From assembly GCA_041485905.1 (NCBI GenBank), contig JBGPKK010000126.1:1-13358 (forward strand): 13,358 nucleotides of DNA. The letters are read 5' to 3'. The stretch comes from JAHFUI01 sp041485905 (GTDB lineage Bacteria; Acidobacteriota; Vicinamibacteria; Vicinamibacterales; CAVVIG01). The notes below the pieces were generated by a model. The model worked only from the letters and a program-made list of their open reading frames with translations, did not search any database and was not told the DNA's origin. Position numbers and translations under genes: made by a program. Shown here in pieces: positions 7,145 through 13,358 of this stretch (positions within the stretch are counted from its first letter, which is position 1; every line of letters begins with the position of its first letter).

Positions 7145-7720
7145 TCACACCGAGGGGACCGTTGCGAGCATCGCTTTGCGAAGCCAGGCCTTGGCTGTCA
7201 GCCAGTCGCGCTCGACAGTGCGGGTGGAGACAGCGAGCGCTTCGGCGGTCTCTTCTTCGGTATAGCCCGCAAAGTAGCGGCATTCGACTATCTGCAGCAG
7301 CCGGGGCTCCACGGCCTCGAGGCGTTCCAGCGCCTCGTTGAGGGCGAGGATCTGTTCCAGATGCGTGTCAATCGCGATCTGGTGCTCGTCGAGATTGAGA
7401 TCCGGCCGCCCGGCCCCTCGTTTCAGACGGTTGCGCGCCCGCGCGTAATCGACGATGACCTGACGCATGGCGCGTGCGGCAACGCCAAAGAAGTGATGGC
7501 GATCGTGCCAGCCCACCTGGGTCTGATCCACGAGCTTGAAGTACGCCTCGTGCACCAGGCCGCTCGTGTCGAGGACGTGCCCATCCGGCCGCCCGCGACC
7601 GAGCTGTCGCCGGGCAATCGATCGAAGCTCGGGATAGACGAGCTCGAACAGGTCATCGAGCGCTCCCGGAGTTTTGTCTTGATACGCCAGGAGGGCCTCG
7701 GTAATCGACTGGCTGGACAT
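7145..7720 (-). CDS. ECF RNA polymerase sigma factor, SigX6/TIGR02999 type
   Basis: 191 residues from ATG 7720, the usual family length; the frame stays open upstream but would run into the peroxidase gene. Region 2 covers about 14-100, with the family motif LVHEAYFKLVDQ (55-66), HHFFGVAARAMRQVIVDYAR (75-94) and a basic end, RNRLKRG. A linker at 101-120 leads to region 4 at about 128-185, whose helix-turn-helix is FAGYTEEETAEALAVSTRTV (150-169) followed by ERDWLTAKAWL. It should direct polymerase to a small regulon. No anti-sigma gene is adjacent; in Acidobacteriota and Planctomycetes such factors commonly neighbour Ser/Thr kinase genes, which are thought to control them. Upstream of the ATG the Shine-Dalgarno is weak. 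It is transcribed away from the peroxidase gene. Confidence 0.9.
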   Translation of the reverse strand: MSSQSITEALLAYQDKTPGALDDLFELVYPELRSIARRQLGRGRPDGHVLDTSGLVHEAYFKLVDQTQVGWHDRHHFFGVAARAMRQVIVDYARARNRLKRGAGRPDLNLDEHQIAIDTHLEQILALNEALERLEAVEPRLLQIVECRYFAGYTEEETAEALAVSTRTVERDWLTAKAWLRKAMLATVPSV

Positions 7721-7780
7721 GGCTGGATGCTCGCGGGACGCGGTGTCGGGTTCTCGAGTCGTTTGCCGTATCTGGTAGTT

Positions 7781-8866
7781 ATGAGGATAACACTGAGGCA
7801 AACGGGCGCTCTCGTGCTTTTCGGGGTCAGCGTGCTGGCCGGCATGGCGGCACAGAAGCAGGTTCTGCCGTGGGACGCAGCCAACCCTGTCCAACCATTG
7901 CCTATCTCACCGCTCGGCATTGATGCGAAGTTGACCGACTTAAAGGCCGCGCCGACGCCGCAGCGCGTGCGTCTGGGCCGCTGGCTCTTCTACGACACGC
8001 GGCTGTCGGCGGACGGGACGATCGCCTGCGCCACCTGTCACGTTCCCGAGCGTGCCTTTTCGGAACTCACGCCCGTGTCGACCGGCATCCGGGGCCAGAA
8101 GGGGGGCCGCAAGGCGCCGTCATTCATCAATCAGGCCTGGACCTTGTTTCCTCATTTCTTCTGGGACGGCCGCGCAGGATCGCTCGAGGAGCAGGCGCTC
8201 GGGCCGGTTGCCAATCCGATCGAGATGGGCAACACGCACGAAGCGATGGTCGGCACGCTCGGGAAGGTCGGGGCGTACGGGAAGTACTTCAAGGAAGCGT
8301 TCGGCACGGAGCAGATCACGAAGGAGCGCATCGCCAACGCGATCGCCGATTACGAGCGGACCCGCATGAGCGGGAACTCCCGCTGGGACCGGTGGCGCAA
8401 GAACCGGGACGAGAGCGCCGTGTCAGCCGAAGTGAGAAAAGGTCACGAGCTGTTCTTCGGCAGGGCCGGGTGTAACCAGTGTCACCTCGGGCAGAACTTC
8501 ACCGACAGCACTTTCCACAATCTCGGGATCGGCTGGAACCCGAGGACCCGCAGATTCGCCGACCAAGGCCGGTTCCTGGTGACGAAAGCTCAGACCGACC
8601 AGGGCGCCTTCAAGACGCCGACGTTGCGGGACGTGAGCCTGCATCCACCGTATATGCACGATGGATCGGTGAAGACGTTGCGCGAGGTGGTGCGGCACTA
8701 CAGCGTGGGCGGCAACAGGAACCCGTACCTTGATCCGAAAGTGCAGAAGCTGAACCTGACAGAAGCGGAAATCACGGCGCTGGTGAAGTTCATGGAGGCG
8801 CTCGAGGGCGAGGGCTATCAGGACAAGCCGCCGGCGGCGTTCCCTGGGATCAGTCCGCGATCGTAG
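7781..8866 (+). CDS. Exported di-heme cytochrome c peroxidase / MauG-family protein
   Basis: 361 residues. Residues 1-25 form a signal peptide (RITLRQ, hydrophobic core, MAAQ), so both hemes would be attached in the periplasm. Heme 1 is bound by C83-x-x-C86-H87 (CATCH) and heme 2 by C231-x-x-C234-H235 (CNQCH). Other family signatures are LGRWLFYDTRLS (66-77), FFWDGRAGSLEEQALGP (126-142), FKTPTLRD (277-284) and YMHDGS (291-296), whose M292 is the expected distal ligand of a heme. These proteins reduce hydrogen peroxide or carry out other heme-based oxidations, taking electrons from small cytochromes; which one cannot be told. The chosen ATG has no Shine-Dalgarno site. The gene after it starts 25 bases downstream without a terminator, so it may lead the following operon. 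Confidence 0.92.
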   Translation: MRITLRQTGALVLFGVSVLAGMAAQKQVLPWDAANPVQPLPISPLGIDAKLTDLKAAPTPQRVRLGRWLFYDTRLSADGTIACATCHVPERAFSELTPVSTGIRGQKGGRKAPSFINQAWTLFPHFFWDGRAGSLEEQALGPVANPIEMGNTHEAMVGTLGKVGAYGKYFKEAFGTEQITKERIANAIADYERTRMSGNSRWDRWRKNRDESAVSAEVRKGHELFFGRAGCNQCHLGQNFTDSTFHNLGIGWNPRTRRFADQGRFLVTKAQTDQGAFKTPTLRDVSLHPPYMHDGSVKTLREVVRHYSVGGNRNPYLDPKVQKLNLTEAEITALVKFMEALEGEGYQDKPPAAFPGISPRS

Positions 8867-8891
8867 ACATCCGATCCAGTAGGAGTGATCG

Positions 8892-9416
8892 ATGATCTTC
8901 ATGCTCGTTGCCCTGATTGTTTTGTTGGCCGCGATTGGGGCTGCGGTCTGGCTCGCGACCGATGCGCGACGACGTCGGGCCCCGGAACCACGCGTTGGAG
9001 CGATCGCCTTGTTCTGTGGCTTTGTGACACTCGGCCTCATGGCACTCCATCTGACAGCGGTTGTCGGACGGGCGATCTCTGGCAGGGGTTTTGGGGGTCA
9101 GGCGCGCTTTGCGTACGACTTCCGGTTTTACTCGCTGCTCTTGATGGCAGTGGTGATCATCATCCCAGGTCTCGTGTTCGTGATGCATGCTCGCCGTCTC
9201 ACGGATGGTGACGCGAGGGCGTGGAAGCGCGCGCTATGGGCCAGCGGCGCGCTGTTGCTCATCAATGTTCCTCTGGTACCAATTCAGGCCTTCGCGTTGG
9301 CCCCCGTCTTGCTGGCGACGATCAACCTCGTCTCCCTTTGGGCAAGTCGGAAACAGTACGGGAGTCGTTTTGCTTCAGAAAGCGAAGGAGATCACTTGAG
9401 GAGGCGTCATGCGTAA
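8892..9416 (+). CDS. Uncharacterised integral membrane protein A
   Basis: 174 residues; AGGAG at 8881-8885 is 6 bases before the ATG. Predicted membrane segments lie at about 3-22, 35-57, 79-99, 115-131 and 134-151. A basic patch (DARRRR) after the first and another (HARR) after the third suggest an outside N-terminus under the positive-inside rule. Landmarks are LHLTAVV (52-58) at the end of helix 2 and YDFRFYSLL (75-83) before helix 3; both recur in the membrane protein at 12788-13300. I do not recognise a named family. The end overlaps the next gene by 8 bases, so the two are co-translated. Confidence 0.75.
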   Translation: MIFMLVALIVLLAAIGAAVWLATDARRRRAPEPRVGAIALFCGFVTLGLMALHLTAVVGRAISGRGFGGQARFAYDFRFYSLLLMAVVIIIPGLVFVMHARRLTDGDARAWKRALWASGALLLINVPLVPIQAFALAPVLLATINLVSLWASRKQYGSRFASESEGDHLRRRHA

Positions 9417-9996
9417 AGACCGGATCATCGTGTCAGGCATCATGCTCTTGTTTGCAGGCATGTTCTTACTTGGGTCTCTTGGCGTTTCCCCAAACCTGCT
9501 CCGCGGGGCAGCGCTCTTGATTTACCCGCTGATCGCCGTGCTCCTCTTCCGGCGCTTCCGGCGTTCAGCCCCTGGAGTACCCTGGGCCTTCCACGTCGTC
9601 GCGACATTTGCCGTATTCCTCGGCGCTGTTGCGCTGATCGGCGGGCTCGGTCACTCGGCTGCGGTCGCCTCTCTCGCGATGAGGGAGGGCGCGTATGGGC
9701 CATTGCAGATACTGCGCTTCACGACGGGCGCAATGCTCGTGTACTTCGGCGCGATGAGTGTCGCGGTGTATCCCGCTATCAAGGCGGGACGGCGTTGGGC
9801 GGTCGGAGTGGGTGCAGCGGCCGGCCTGCTGTTCTGGCTGTACCTGCTTTTTCTGCTTCTACTTCCCGTGACCGGCTCGTCAGCGCCAGGCTTTTTTGGA
9901 GCGTTGAGCATGTATCTCCTTTCGCTTGGCGCCGCCGCCTTCGCGAGCAAGCCGGGCGATGACGCGGCCCGGCTGTCTTTCGATTCGCCGGCATGA
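9409..9996 (+). CDS. Uncharacterised integral membrane protein B
   Basis: 195 residues. The ATG overlaps the previous stop (ATGCGTAA), with GAGGAGG at 9398-9404. About six membrane segments are visible: 7-25, 32-47, 60-81, 103-121, 130-152 and 161-179. GHSAAVASLAM (81-91) followed by LRFTTGAML, then YPAIKAGRRWA (121-131), resembles the order of motifs in the membrane proteins at 8892-9416 and 12788-13300, suggesting a shared origin. The C-terminal 16 residues are hydrophilic. No enzymatic motif is evident, and no named family is recognised. Its stop overlaps the next start by 4 bases. Confidence 0.72.
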   Translation: MRKDRIIVSGIMLLFAGMFLLGSLGVSPNLLRGAALLIYPLIAVLLFRRFRRSAPGVPWAFHVVATFAVFLGAVALIGGLGHSAAVASLAMREGAYGPLQILRFTTGAMLVYFGAMSVAVYPAIKAGRRWAVGVGAAAGLLFWLYLLFLLLLPVTGSSAPGFFGALSMYLLSLGAAAFASKPGDDAARLSFDSPA

Positions 9997-10457
9997 TTCA
10001 TAAGCTCCGCTCAGTCCACTGGACGGGCCTGCGGCACATGACCAACATTGCGATTGCTGTCCTTGTCGCAATTCACTTCGCCGTGGCTCTATGGCACGGC
10101 AACGCGCATACGGTGTTGGCCATCGGCCTGCCGCCCGACAAGAATGCCTTCGTGTTCGTGGTGATCCTCATCGCGCCACTGGTCGCCGCATTCTTGGTGT
10201 GGACGCGCTACGTGGTGGTCGGCGTGTGGATGTTCTTCTTGTCCATGCTCGGTGCACTGCTCTTTGGTGCGTATCACCACTACATCCTGGTATCGCCTGA
10301 CAACATCGGTCACTTGCCGCACGGCAGTGCGGACGCTCACTCGACGTTCATCGCCAGCGCGGCGGCGCTTGCCCTGCTCGAATTGGCCTCGGCACTCTAT
10401 GGCGCATTCTGTCTGGGGTCGCGCTCGGCGAGGTTGCATAGTACAGGCACGGAATAG
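9993..10457 (+). CDS. Histidine-rich four-helix membrane protein
   Basis: 154 residues, starting in an ATGA overlap with the preceding stop. Four membrane segments are predicted at about 18-35, 52-70, 73-93 and 118-140. Ten histidines occur, most at membrane borders: H9, H15, H28, H35 and H39 (WHGNAH), H95 and H96 (YHHYILV), H107 and H110 (GHLPHG) and H116. The stretch SPDNIGHLPHG between helices 3 and 4 looks like a conserved loop. Histidines clustered on membrane borders are consistent with metal or heme binding, which is inference only. No named family is recognised. The next gene starts 6 bases after the stop. Confidence 0.7.
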   Translation: MIHKLRSVHWTGLRHMTNIAIAVLVAIHFAVALWHGNAHTVLAIGLPPDKNAFVFVVILIAPLVAAFLVWTRYVVVGVWMFFLSMLGALLFGAYHHYILVSPDNIGHLPHGSADAHSTFIASAAALALLELASALYGAFCLGSRSARLHSTGTE

Positions 10458-10463
10458 GACGAC

Positions 10464-12791
10464 ATGAGCGAGCCGACCGGTCGGTCAAGCGACGGGGACT
10501 CGGACGGCACCGCGCGCCTGACGGCCTGGGTGATTAGCCTCGGTGATGCGCTCGATGCGGAAGTCGTGGGCGTGAAGGCGGCCACGCTCGGCAGTCTGCT
10601 GCGGGCCGGGTTCGCAGTGCCCGAGGGATTCGTGATCTCTACGGTGGCGTTCGGCCCGGCGGCGAGCGCGCTGTCGATGACGCCCGGGGTGCGCGAGGCC
10701 GTCGGCGAGGCGCTGAGACGATTCCCGGACACAGCGCTGGCGGTGCGCTCCTCGGGCGTGGCGGAGGATCTGCCCGACGCCGCCCACGCCGGCCTCTACG
10801 AAACGGTGCTCGACGTGCGAGGTGAGGCGCAGGTCATCGCGGCGATCGAGCACTGCTGGGCATCCGCCTCATCTGCGAGGGTGGCGGCCTACCGCGCCGA
10901 GCGGGGGACGAACGCTCCCCGTCGGATCTCGGGAGAAGCGGGGGACGCGGCAGCGATGGCGGTGCTGGTGCAGCAGATGGTGCCGGCGTCGGCGTCTGGC
11001 GTCGCCTTCACCGCCGACCCGGTCACCGGCGATCGCGACGTGGTGCGCGTGAGCGCGATCAAGGGGCTGGGCGAGCGCCTGGTGTCGATGGCCGCCGATG
11101 CCGACGAGTGGGAGGTGCGCGCCGATCGCGCCACGCCGTTGCGCGCGCCCGAGCAGGCGATCAGCGACGAGCAGGTGCGCGAGGTCGCGAGGCTGGCGCG
11201 GCGCGTTGAAGCGCACTTCGACGGCGTGCCGCAGGACATCGAGTGGGCCTACTCGCCGGCGGGCCGCCTGCACCTCCTGCAAGCCAGGCCGATCACCGCG
11301 CTGCCCGAGAGGCTCGCCTTCACCGCGCCCGCTCCCGGCGGCTGGGCCCGCGACTTCCGCTTCGGCGAGTGGCTGGGCGAGCCGCTGACGCCGCTGTTCG
11401 CCGACTGGGGCATCGCCGGCCTCGAGCAATCCTTCTGGCGCGAGCTGACAATGCGGACGTCGCTGCAGACGCCGCGGCGCACTCACGTCGTGGTCCACGG
11501 CTGGTACTTCGGGTCGGTCAGCTTCTGGCCCGACAGCCTCGCGCGCACGCTGCTGACGTTGGTCCACCGCCGGCGGATGTTCCGCGTCTTTTGCCAGTCG
11601 GTGCCGTCGCTGGTCGAGTGGGCCACGCGGCCCTGGATCGAGGCGTGGCGGGAGGATTGGCTGCCCGATCTGGAGCGCACCGTTGCCGCGGCGGCGGCGC
11701 GACTGGACGACGCCGAGAACCCGATGACCGTCCCCGAGTCGATCGCGTTGATCGACGATCTGCTGCGGGCGACTGGGCGCTACTTCGTCGCCATCGCGCT
11801 CGTCGCGGGCGTCGGCTACAAGAGCGAGGTGCCGCTGGCCCGGTTCTTCGCCCGGCACGTGCGACGGCGCATCGGCGGCAGTCACCAGAAGCTGCTCGTC
11901 GGGCTGGGCGCGCTCGAGACGGTACGCGCCCACGCGGTGACGAGCCTCGACTGGGCCCATCCGATCCTCGACGCGGCGGCTATCGAGCAGGCGCTGCGGG
12001 TCGCGGAGCAGCGACGGAACGGGCTCGATCGGCGACGCGTCGAGGCAGAGGCGCGGGCGCTGGCGTCGCTCAAGGGGCGACGACGGCGGCAGCTGGCGCG
12101 CCTGATCGCAGACGCGCAGCGCTTCGCGCGGATGCGCGAGGAAGTGGTCGCGTCGCTCACGCGGGGATACCCGACGCTGCGCCGCGCGCTCCGCGGGATC
12201 GGGCGAAGCCTCGTCGAGCAGGGGCTTCTCCGAGACGAGGCGGATGTGATGTTCCTCGGTCGCGCCGACCTCGACGCGGTGCTCGGCGGTGCGACGGCCG
12301 GGGCGGACCTCGCCCGCGTGGTGGAGGAGAATCGCCGGCTGTGGCAGCGGCGACGGCGAGTGAGCGCGCCGCTCCTGCTCGGCACGATCCCCCGCATCTG
12401 GACGATCTTCAAGCGGATGATGAGCAACGCCCTCCGCGAGCCGGCGGTCCTGGCGTCAGCGACGGGAACGGGAGTGGTGCGGGGGATTCCGACGAGCTCG
12501 GGGACGGCCACGGGGCCGGCGCGCATCGTGCGGGCTCCCGAGGAGTTCGCGCGCGTCCTCGAGGGGGACGTGCTGATCGCGCCAGCGACGGCGCCGGCGT
12601 GGACGGTGCTGTTCGCGCGCGTCGCCGCCGTCGTCACCGACACCGGCAGCCCGATGGCCCACGCCTCGCTCGTGGCGCGGGAGTACGGGATCCCGGCCAT
12701 CGTCGGCGCGGGCGACGCAACCGAGCGCTTTCGTGATGGGGAGCTGGTCACCGTCGATGGCTACACCGGAGTTGTGTCGAGAACAACATGA
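10464..12791 (+). CDS. PEP synthase-like protein: ATP-grasp (PPDK N-terminal) plus His swivel domain, no PEP barrel
   Basis: 775 residues. The N-terminal third (about 24-280) is the ATP-binding domain of the PEP synthase/PPDK family: VGVKAATLGSL (36-46), VRSSGVAEDLPDA (94-106), VQQMVPASASGVAFTADPVT (169-188), QDIEWAY (257-263) and LLQARPIT (271-278). A central helical region (about 295-660) contains GEWLGEPLTPLFADW (301-315) and is rich in Arg and Ala. The C-terminal swivel domain (about 670-772) has the phosphorylatable histidine H733 in GSPMAHASLVAREYGIPAIVG. The C-terminal TIM barrel that binds PEP or pyruvate is missing, so it is not a PEP synthase. The layout equals that of rifampin phosphotransferases, which phosphorylate a ligand held by the central domain; the substrate here is unknown. 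The stop overlaps the next start by 4 bases. Confidence 0.88.
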   Translation: MSEPTGRSSDGDSDGTARLTAWVISLGDALDAEVVGVKAATLGSLLRAGFAVPEGFVISTVAFGPAASALSMTPGVREAVGEALRRFPDTALAVRSSGVAEDLPDAAHAGLYETVLDVRGEAQVIAAIEHCWASASSARVAAYRAERGTNAPRRISGEAGDAAAMAVLVQQMVPASASGVAFTADPVTGDRDVVRVSAIKGLGERLVSMAADADEWEVRADRATPLRAPEQAISDEQVREVARLARRVEAHFDGVPQDIEWAYSPAGRLHLLQARPITALPERLAFTAPAPGGWARDFRFGEWLGEPLTPLFADWGIAGLEQSFWRELTMRTSLQTPRRTHVVVHGWYFGSVSFWPDSLARTLLTLVHRRRMFRVFCQSVPSLVEWATRPWIEAWREDWLPDLERTVAAAAARLDDAENPMTVPESIALIDDLLRATGRYFVAIALVAGVGYKSEVPLARFFARHVRRRIGGSHQKLLVGLGALETVRAHAVTSLDWAHPILDAAAIEQALRVAEQRRNGLDRRRVEAEARALASLKGRRRRQLARLIADAQRFARMREEVVASLTRGYPTLRRALRGIGRSLVEQGLLRDEADVMFLGRADLDAVLGGATAGADLARVVEENRRLWQRRRRVSAPLLLGTIPRIWTIFKRMMSNALREPAVLASATGTGVVRGIPTSSGTATGPARIVRAPEEFARVLEGDVLIAPATAPAWTVLFARVAAVVTDTGSPMAHASLVAREYGIPAIVGAGDATERFRDGELVTVDGYTGVVSRTT

Positions 12792-13300
12792 AACCTCTTG
12801 AACAAAGCACATTGACGGCCGCTGGGCTAAGAGAGCATGGAACGAATCGTTCGGCTCACGTGAAAGAGAAACGTGGCCCCCATTCGACGCTGGCGTGGGC
12901 CGCTGTTGCGCTGGGCCTTCTCTTTGGCATCGCTGGTATCTTTCACACGACCGCCGTGATCTCCGTGGCTTTGAGGCAGAGCAAGCCCTACGATTTCCGG
13001 ATGGTCTCGCTGCTCGCGACAGGCGGCATTCTCGTCTATCCTGCATTGATCAACATCGGGATCAGCCGGTGGATCAAGCAGGGGCATCCCTGGGCTCTTG
13101 CGATGAGTGCCGTGGTCACGCTTCCCTTGATGGTCTACGAGGCGCTTCTTGTTCCCGCTCGTCACTCCAATCAGATGTTGGGCGTCATCATCAATGGGCT
13201 GTATCTCTGTTTCCTGACCATTGCCTGGGTCTCACAATCCGCCTTCGCGAGCAGGCTGAGAGATCGTGGTACGAACGCCGACGCCGCTGTGACACTGTGA
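12788..13300 (+). CDS. Uncharacterised integral membrane protein C, similar to protein A
   Basis: 170 residues, starting in an ATGA overlap with the preceding stop. The first 33 residues are hydrophilic and basic, then about four membrane segments follow at 35-60, 73-93, 102-123 and 129-149. FHTTAVI (52-58) and YDFRMVSLL (68-76) match LHLTAVV and YDFRFYSLL of the protein at 8892-9416 in order and approximate spacing. YPALINIGISRWIKQGHPWA (84-103) resembles YPAIKAGRRWA in the protein at 9409-9996. The function is unknown. Translational coupling to the phosphotransferase-like gene suggests that the two products are made in step and may interact. Confidence 0.75.
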   Translation: MKPLEQSTLTAAGLREHGTNRSAHVKEKRGPHSTLAWAAVALGLLFGIAGIFHTTAVISVALRQSKPYDFRMVSLLATGGILVYPALINIGISRWIKQGHPWALAMSAVVTLPLMVYEALLVPARHSNQMLGVIINGLYLCFLTIAWVSQSAFASRLRDRGTNADAAVTL

Positions 13301-13358
13301 AAGCAACTCTGCCGCTAAACTACGTTTACGCCGCTCTGGAGGGCGATCGCAAAATGGA
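13297..13358 (+). CDS. Start of a further gene, cut by the window end
   Basis: A GTG at 13297 overlaps the preceding TGA (GTGA) and opens a frame that runs to the last base, giving 20 codons (MKATLPLNYVYAALEGDRKM). An alternative start in the same frame is ATG 13354, with GGAGGG at 13338-13343, 10 bases upstream. The overlap follows the pattern of other junctions in this gene run, which supports the GTG. Too little remains to assign a product. Confidence 0.4.
   Translation, partial: MKATLPLNYVYAALEGDRKM

Noticed and set aside
6290..7780. Open plus-strand frame of about 497 codons joined in frame to the peroxidase gene
   Set aside because: It lies opposite the sigma factor and kinase genes, whose motifs are unmistakable. 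Its translation shows no domain and is rich in Arg, Gly and Ser, as expected of a GC-rich shadow frame. The peroxidase signal peptide starts at 7781.
11243..12736. Alternative plus-strand frame of 497 codons within the PEP-synthase-like gene
   Set aside because: The translation is mostly Arg, Ala and Gly, a typical shifted frame of very GC-rich DNA. The main frame has the ATP-grasp and His motifs on both sides of it, so there is no frameshift.
10464..12791. Naming the gene as PEP synthase (ppsA) or rifampin phosphotransferase (rph)
   Set aside because: The PEP barrel is absent, which rules out PEP synthase. The layout fits rifampin phosphotransferase, but the central domain and the His motif cannot be matched to it by eye.
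13316..13328. TAAAC-TAC-GTTTA inverted repeat as an operator or integron attC-like site
   Set aside because: It is short, lacks the paired core sites of an attC, and lies within the probable coding frame that begins at 13297.

Overview
The window reads as chromosomal DNA of a GC-rich, non-model bacterium, most likely an Acidobacteriota of the Vicinamibacteria type, probably from soil or a metagenome. This is inferred from gene families: exported proteins with PDGKP-type N-termini, a DUF6152 protein, a SigX6/TIGR02999-type ECF sigma factor followed by a Ser/Thr kinase, and a YtcJ-like secreted amidohydrolase. No rRNA, tRNA, CRISPR array or insertion sequence was seen, and no stretch above 300 bases lacks a gene.

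Region 1 (1-4361, + strand) is a run of five genes. The four with visible N-termini carry signal peptides; the first is cut off by the window edge. They are two tandem copies of one exported family (the first truncated), an amidohydrolase with a complete-looking metal site, a small DUF6152 protein, and a third, diverged member of the exported family whose start overlaps the DUF6152 stop. The set looks like an extracytoplasmic, possibly catabolic, locus; its substrate cannot be read from the sequence. A perfect 10-bp inverted repeat lies between the second exported gene and the amidohydrolase gene.

Region 2 (4373-7720, - strand) is a regulatory pair. An ECF sigma factor gene is followed, in the same reading frame and only 60 bases after its stop at the nearest standard start codon, by a large receptor-like Ser/Thr kinase. 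The kinase has a soluble extracytoplasmic segment and a multi-spanning C-terminal half. Its best-placed translation start is a non-standard ACG. The pair is divergent, across 60 bases, from region 3.

Region 3 (7781 to the window end, + strand) begins with a secreted di-heme cytochrome c peroxidase/MauG-type protein. A tightly packed run follows: two membrane proteins, a histidine-rich membrane protein, a PEP-synthase-like protein (ATP-grasp domain plus a His swivel domain, without the PEP barrel), another membrane protein, and the first 20 codons of a further gene. Most junctions overlap by 4-8 bases, which indicates co-translation. Three of the membrane proteins appear related to one another. 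This membrane/phosphotransferase cluster is the best candidate in the window for an undescribed system, but its function is unknown.
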